The notes under the pieces were generated by a model, which was given only the letters and a program-made list of their open reading frames with translations, was not told the DNA's origin and ran no database searches. A stretch of 64,000 nt of DNA from an uncultured Eubacterium sp. (GTDB lineage Bacteria; Bacillota; Clostridia; Lachnospirales; Lachnospiraceae), in the NCBI GenBank assembly GCA_934320655.1, contig CAKRFN010000002.1, forward strand, positions 269,897-333,896, written 5' to 3'. Numbering within the stretch: the stretch's first letter is position 1; each line of letters starts with the position of its first letter. Below, one piece after another: positions 61,479 through 64,000 of the stretch. A program made the position numbers and the translations under genes.

Positions 61479-62770
61479 TCAAAAAACTCAGACGCAAATT
61501 TATCTGTATGAATCTGACCGTGATCTCACTGATCCTCATCGCCATCCTATGTACGATTATCTACAGCACCGGCCACAACCTCGCACGAAACGATCTGGAA
61601 CTCATGCGGAGGCTGGCACTCGACCCGCCGCAGACCGGACAGACAGCCGAACGTCCTCCGGAGGATCTGCGCCAGTCTTATCTGATCCTGCATCTGAATA
61701 CACAGGGAGAGATCACGGCAACCGAAAATATCCGTTTTTCACTTTCGGATGACGCTGACTATTCCGCACTGATCCGCGCTGCCAAGGCAGCCAAAGCATC
61801 CTCCTTTTCAGACACCGGTGCCCCGCTTCCGCCCTCTGATGCCGTGGCAGGTACGGAGGATCTGACAATGAAAACCGGCGTATTATCCGATCAGCAGTTA
61901 CGTTTTTTGCAAGTGCATAATGACCAGTTTGGTGAGACTTATGTCTTTTTGGATATTTCCGGCTCACAGGTGATCCTCGCCTCGCTCGCGCGCAACTGCC
62001 TGTTCATCGGTCTGAGTGCGTTCGCTGCATTTTTTGTGCTGAGCGTTGCCTTTGCGCGTTGGGCAGTCCGTCCGGTAGAAAACGCATGGGAGGATCAAAA
62101 GCAGTTTATCGCAGATGCCTCACACGAGCTGAAAACACCGCTCACGGTCATTCTGACCAACGCACAGCTTTTGCGCTCCCCCGACTTTGACGAGACACAA
62201 AAGCAGCGTTTCTCGGACAACATCCTCGAGACCGCCACCCGTATGCGCACGCTGATTGAAGGCTTGCTCGATCTCTCACGCGCGGACCGCGGCATACTGC
62301 ACAGCGATGCGGTGGATCTGAACTTTACCGAATTAGTCGAACAGCAGTTATGTCTGTATGAGCCGATCTACTTTGAGCACGGGCTGACGCTGCAGCAGGA
62401 GCTGGCTGAACAGGTACATGTCAACGGCAGCTCCACACAGCTTACACAGGTCGTTGACATTCTGTTGGACAATGCGGACAAATATGCCCTGCCTGCATCA
62501 CAGATCCGTGTAAAACTGGGGACGGCGCACCACAGTTGTCTGCTGTCCGTGACGACTGCCGGAAAGCCACTGAGTGCGAAAGAACAGACTGCGATCTTTA
62601 AGCGCTTTTACCGCGTTGACCAGTCACACAGCGACTGTGGCAGCTACGGTCTGGGACTCTCAATCGCAGACACGATCGTGCGCGCGCACCATGGCGAAAT
62701 CTATGCGCGCAGCGGTTCCGGTGAGAACACCTTTTTTGTACGGCTGCCGCTGGATCATTCGAGAGTGTAA
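61475..62770 (+). CDS. Sensor histidine kinase, partner of the OmpR regulator
   Basis: 431 residues. Membrane helix at residues 13-30, extracytoplasmic domain of about 135 residues, second helix near 172-195 (LFIGLSAFAAFFVLSVAFAR), then HisKA with DASHELKTPLTVILTNAQLL and an ATPase domain (N-box DILLDNADKYAL, G-box SYGLGLSIADTIVRAHHG). No clear HAMP domain. TTG start with GGAGGTG about 10 nt upstream inside the regulator gene. Classical EnvZ-like pair. Confidence 0.92.
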   Translation: MIKKLRRKFICMNLTVISLILIAILCTIIYSTGHNLARNDLELMRRLALDPPQTGQTAERPPEDLRQSYLILHLNTQGEITATENIRFSLSDDADYSALIRAAKAAKASSFSDTGAPLPPSDAVAGTEDLTMKTGVLSDQQLRFLQVHNDQFGETYVFLDISGSQVILASLARNCLFIGLSAFAAFFVLSVAFARWAVRPVENAWEDQKQFIADASHELKTPLTVILTNAQLLRSPDFDETQKQRFSDNILETATRMRTLIEGLLDLSRADRGILHSDAVDLNFTELVEQQLCLYEPIYFEHGLTLQQELAEQVHVNGSSTQLTQVVDILLDNADKYALPASQIRVKLGTAHHSCLLSVTTAGKPLSAKEQTAIFKRFYRVDQSHSDCGSYGLGLSIADTIVRAHHGEIYARSGSGENTFFVRLPLDHSRV

Positions 62771-62799
62771 TATAACGTGCGCTATCTTTAAAAAGGATT

Positions 62800-62980
62800 T
62801 GATAGGATTATGAATATCAGACAGCCATACCGTATACGGTTTTACCCGCTGCGCTTTCACCCTCATTTGGCGCATATAATTATCAACTGTCTTTTCAGCG
62901 ATATGCTCTCCTGTTTATGCAGTAGCTCCGTGATTTTGGGCGCACCATAATTCTGATTATCTGCTGCTTTTCGGTTTACC
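62800..62980 (-). mobile_element. IS3-family transposase (OrfB) remnant, frameshifted
   Basis: Between the kinase gene and the ATPase the minus strand reads NRKAADNQNYGAPKITELLH in one frame and, after a shift near 62900, HIAEKTVDNYMRQMRVKAQR then VKPYTVWLSDIHNP in another. This is the HTH_21 start of an IS3/IS150-type OrfB. The DDE catalytic core is absent and no terminal repeats are seen. An old remnant. Confidence 0.7.
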
Positions 62981-62989
62981 AGTTACTTT

Positions 62990-63918
62990 TTATAATTCCA
63001 ATGAATCTACGTTCAATAAAAAATCATATACATTCATGATTAAAATACCCCCATCATTATAAAAAGGTTTTGGTGTATCAGATGTAATTACAATCTTCTT
63101 AAATGAATCATTTATTTTCAAAAAAGGGCGAATTTCTTGTGCCATTTTTGTTTCCGTCTCCAGCATATACGCTGACTGGATATAATACTTTTTAGAGCCC
63201 TTATTGCAGATAAAATCAACTTCCAGTTGCTTTTTTACCGGTTTCTCATCCTTCCCCATCTCAACAATAGTCAGATTACCAACATCCACATGAAAGCCTC
63301 TCATTCTTAATTCATTGTAAATTACATTCTCCATAGAATGCGTCACTTCCATTTGTCTATAGTGAATTCTTGAATTTCTAAGTCCCATATCCATAAAATA
63401 GTACTTCAACGGCGTACCGATATAGGATTTTCTTTTAATATCATATCTGTTTGCCGCCTCAATTAAAAAGGCATCCTCCAGATATTCAATATATTTTGTA
63501 ATAGTAGTGGCAGTAATCTTTGAATGATTTACACTTTTAAATGTTTTCTGCAGTTTGTTAGGATTCGTCAATGCGCCAATTCCGGATGCCAAAACATCAA
63601 GCAGTGATTCCATTTCTCCAACATTTCTGATTTTGTTTCGCTTCACAATATCGCTAATATATGTTTCCTTAAACAGATTATCCAGGAGTGCCATTTTTTG
63701 CTCATCCGTTTCAGCTAACACTACCAGTGGAATACCACCATAAGTAATATATTCATTCCAGCCATCATATTTATTTCCATCATAACAACTCATAAATTCA
63801 GAAAAACTCAAAGGGTACATATGAACTTCATCCCCTCTGCCCCCAAATTCAGTTGCTATATCTCTGGATAAAAACTTCGCATTACTTCCCGTTACAAACA
63901 CCTCGCAATTCTTTTTAT
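62990..63918 (-). pseudogene. AAA/DUF4143 ATPase lacking its N-terminal ATP-binding part
   Basis: Protein homology begins at DKKNCEVFVTGSNAKFLSRD, which is the sensor region of an AAA_14 ATPase, and continues through the DUF4143 domain (KYYFMDMGLRNSRIHYRQME, LEVDFICNKGSKKYYIQSAY) to a normal end at 62990. The Walker A and B parts (about 100 residues) are missing; a stop codon and a GC-rich hairpin come directly upstream. GTG 63901 could start a 303-residue fragment without ATPase activity. AT-rich compared with its neighbours. Related to, but clearly diverged from, the complete ATPase at 35.2-36.5 kb. Confidence 0.8.
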
Positions 63919-63970
63919 CGGCTTAGGCGTTTGCGAAACGCCACAAGCCGCATAAATACGGCATTTTTTT
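63919..63970 (+). terminator. Composite hairpin at the broken end of the ATPase gene
   Basis: CGGCTT (63919-63924) / AAGCCG (63945-63950) encloses GGCGTTT (63926-63932) / AAACGCC (63936-63942); a second stem GCCG/CGGC leads into seven T (63964-63970) on the + strand. It could terminate + strand transcription or be the end of a repeat element that broke the ATPase gene. Confidence 0.6.
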
Positions 63971-64000
63971 GTTACCAAATTAAAATAACTCCTCACCGGA

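Noticed and set aside
1..64000. tRNA, rRNA or prophage genes
   Set aside because: I looked for tRNA T-arm-like GGTTCGA patterns with acceptor stems in the intergenic gaps and for phage structural genes and found none I could support. A tRNAscan-SE run would settle this for tRNAs.

Overview
The window looks like ordinary chromosome of a Gram-positive, spore-former-related anaerobe of the order Eubacteriales, most likely family Lachnospiraceae. The evidence is strong GGAGG ribosome sites, TTG/GTG starts, a SpoVB-type flippase, a single-chain PurL, heterodimeric ABC exporters with TetR/MarR regulators, and an anaerobic (GlpA/GlpB/DUF1667) glycerol pathway. This assignment is inferred from gene content only; there is no rRNA and I recognise no tRNA.

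Left part (1-16 kb): a cysteine desulfurase cut by the window edge; a divergent SpoVB-like flippase with TspO; a TetR-controlled pair of ABC exporters whose promoter is followed directly by a 28-bp perfect palindrome; a hybrid sensor kinase; a membrane-anchored spermidine-synthase-like protein; YitT; a PAP2 phosphatase gene cut off exactly at the yitT stop codon; an EamA transporter; and an operon of two aminotransferases (one HisC) with a small membrane exporter. 16-24 kb is a lactose/galactoside locus on one strand: AraC regulator, sugar-binding lipoprotein, two permeases and a GH2 beta-galactosidase. No dedicated ATPase gene is present, so a shared MsmX-type ATPase is expected. IlvE follows.

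24.6-37 kb: a MarR-controlled asymmetric ABC exporter, a large structured intergenic repeat, a methyltransferase-like protein, and then a decaying accessory zone. That zone has two MATE efflux pseudogenes and an AraC pseudogene carrying internal deletions, and a MerR regulator with a probably shortened C-terminus. TruA and endonuclease IV sit intact inside it, next to an AAA/DUF4143 ATPase with repeats upstream. 36.7-47.7 kb holds an MFS/AraC pair, a membrane-anchored XRE regulator, PurL, an XPD-like helicase with an N-terminal nuclease domain preceded by a 61-residue Cys-rich microprotein, and a diguanylate cyclase.

48-57.2 kb is a glycerol/dihydroxyacetone island. GlpK and GlpF take up and phosphorylate glycerol; the GlpA-like, GlpB-like and DUF1667 proteins oxidise glycerol-3-phosphate to DHAP; DhaKLM phosphorylates dihydroxyacetone from PEP; a DhaS-like TetR and the antiterminator GlpP regulate. 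Two leaders, one between glpF and the dehydrogenase and one in front of glpP itself, each carry an intrinsic terminator and share a purine-rich motif, so GlpP probably controls both by antitermination.

57.3-62.8 kb is a cell-surface cluster: a secreted CotH kinase with a large disordered insert, a DUF4956 membrane protein and a VTC-type polyphosphate polymerase domain protein. Beyond a second structured repeat lies a two-component system whose response regulator seems to be made from a leaderless mRNA. The right end has an IS3-family transposase remnant and a 5'-truncated DUF4143 ATPase ending in a hairpin related to the 60.5-kb repeat.

The best candidates for new biology are the paired GlpP leaders, the CotH/DUF4956/VTC surface module, the helicase-coupled microprotein, the leaderless regulator and the structured repeats. 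I did not find a novel defence or CRISPR-like system.
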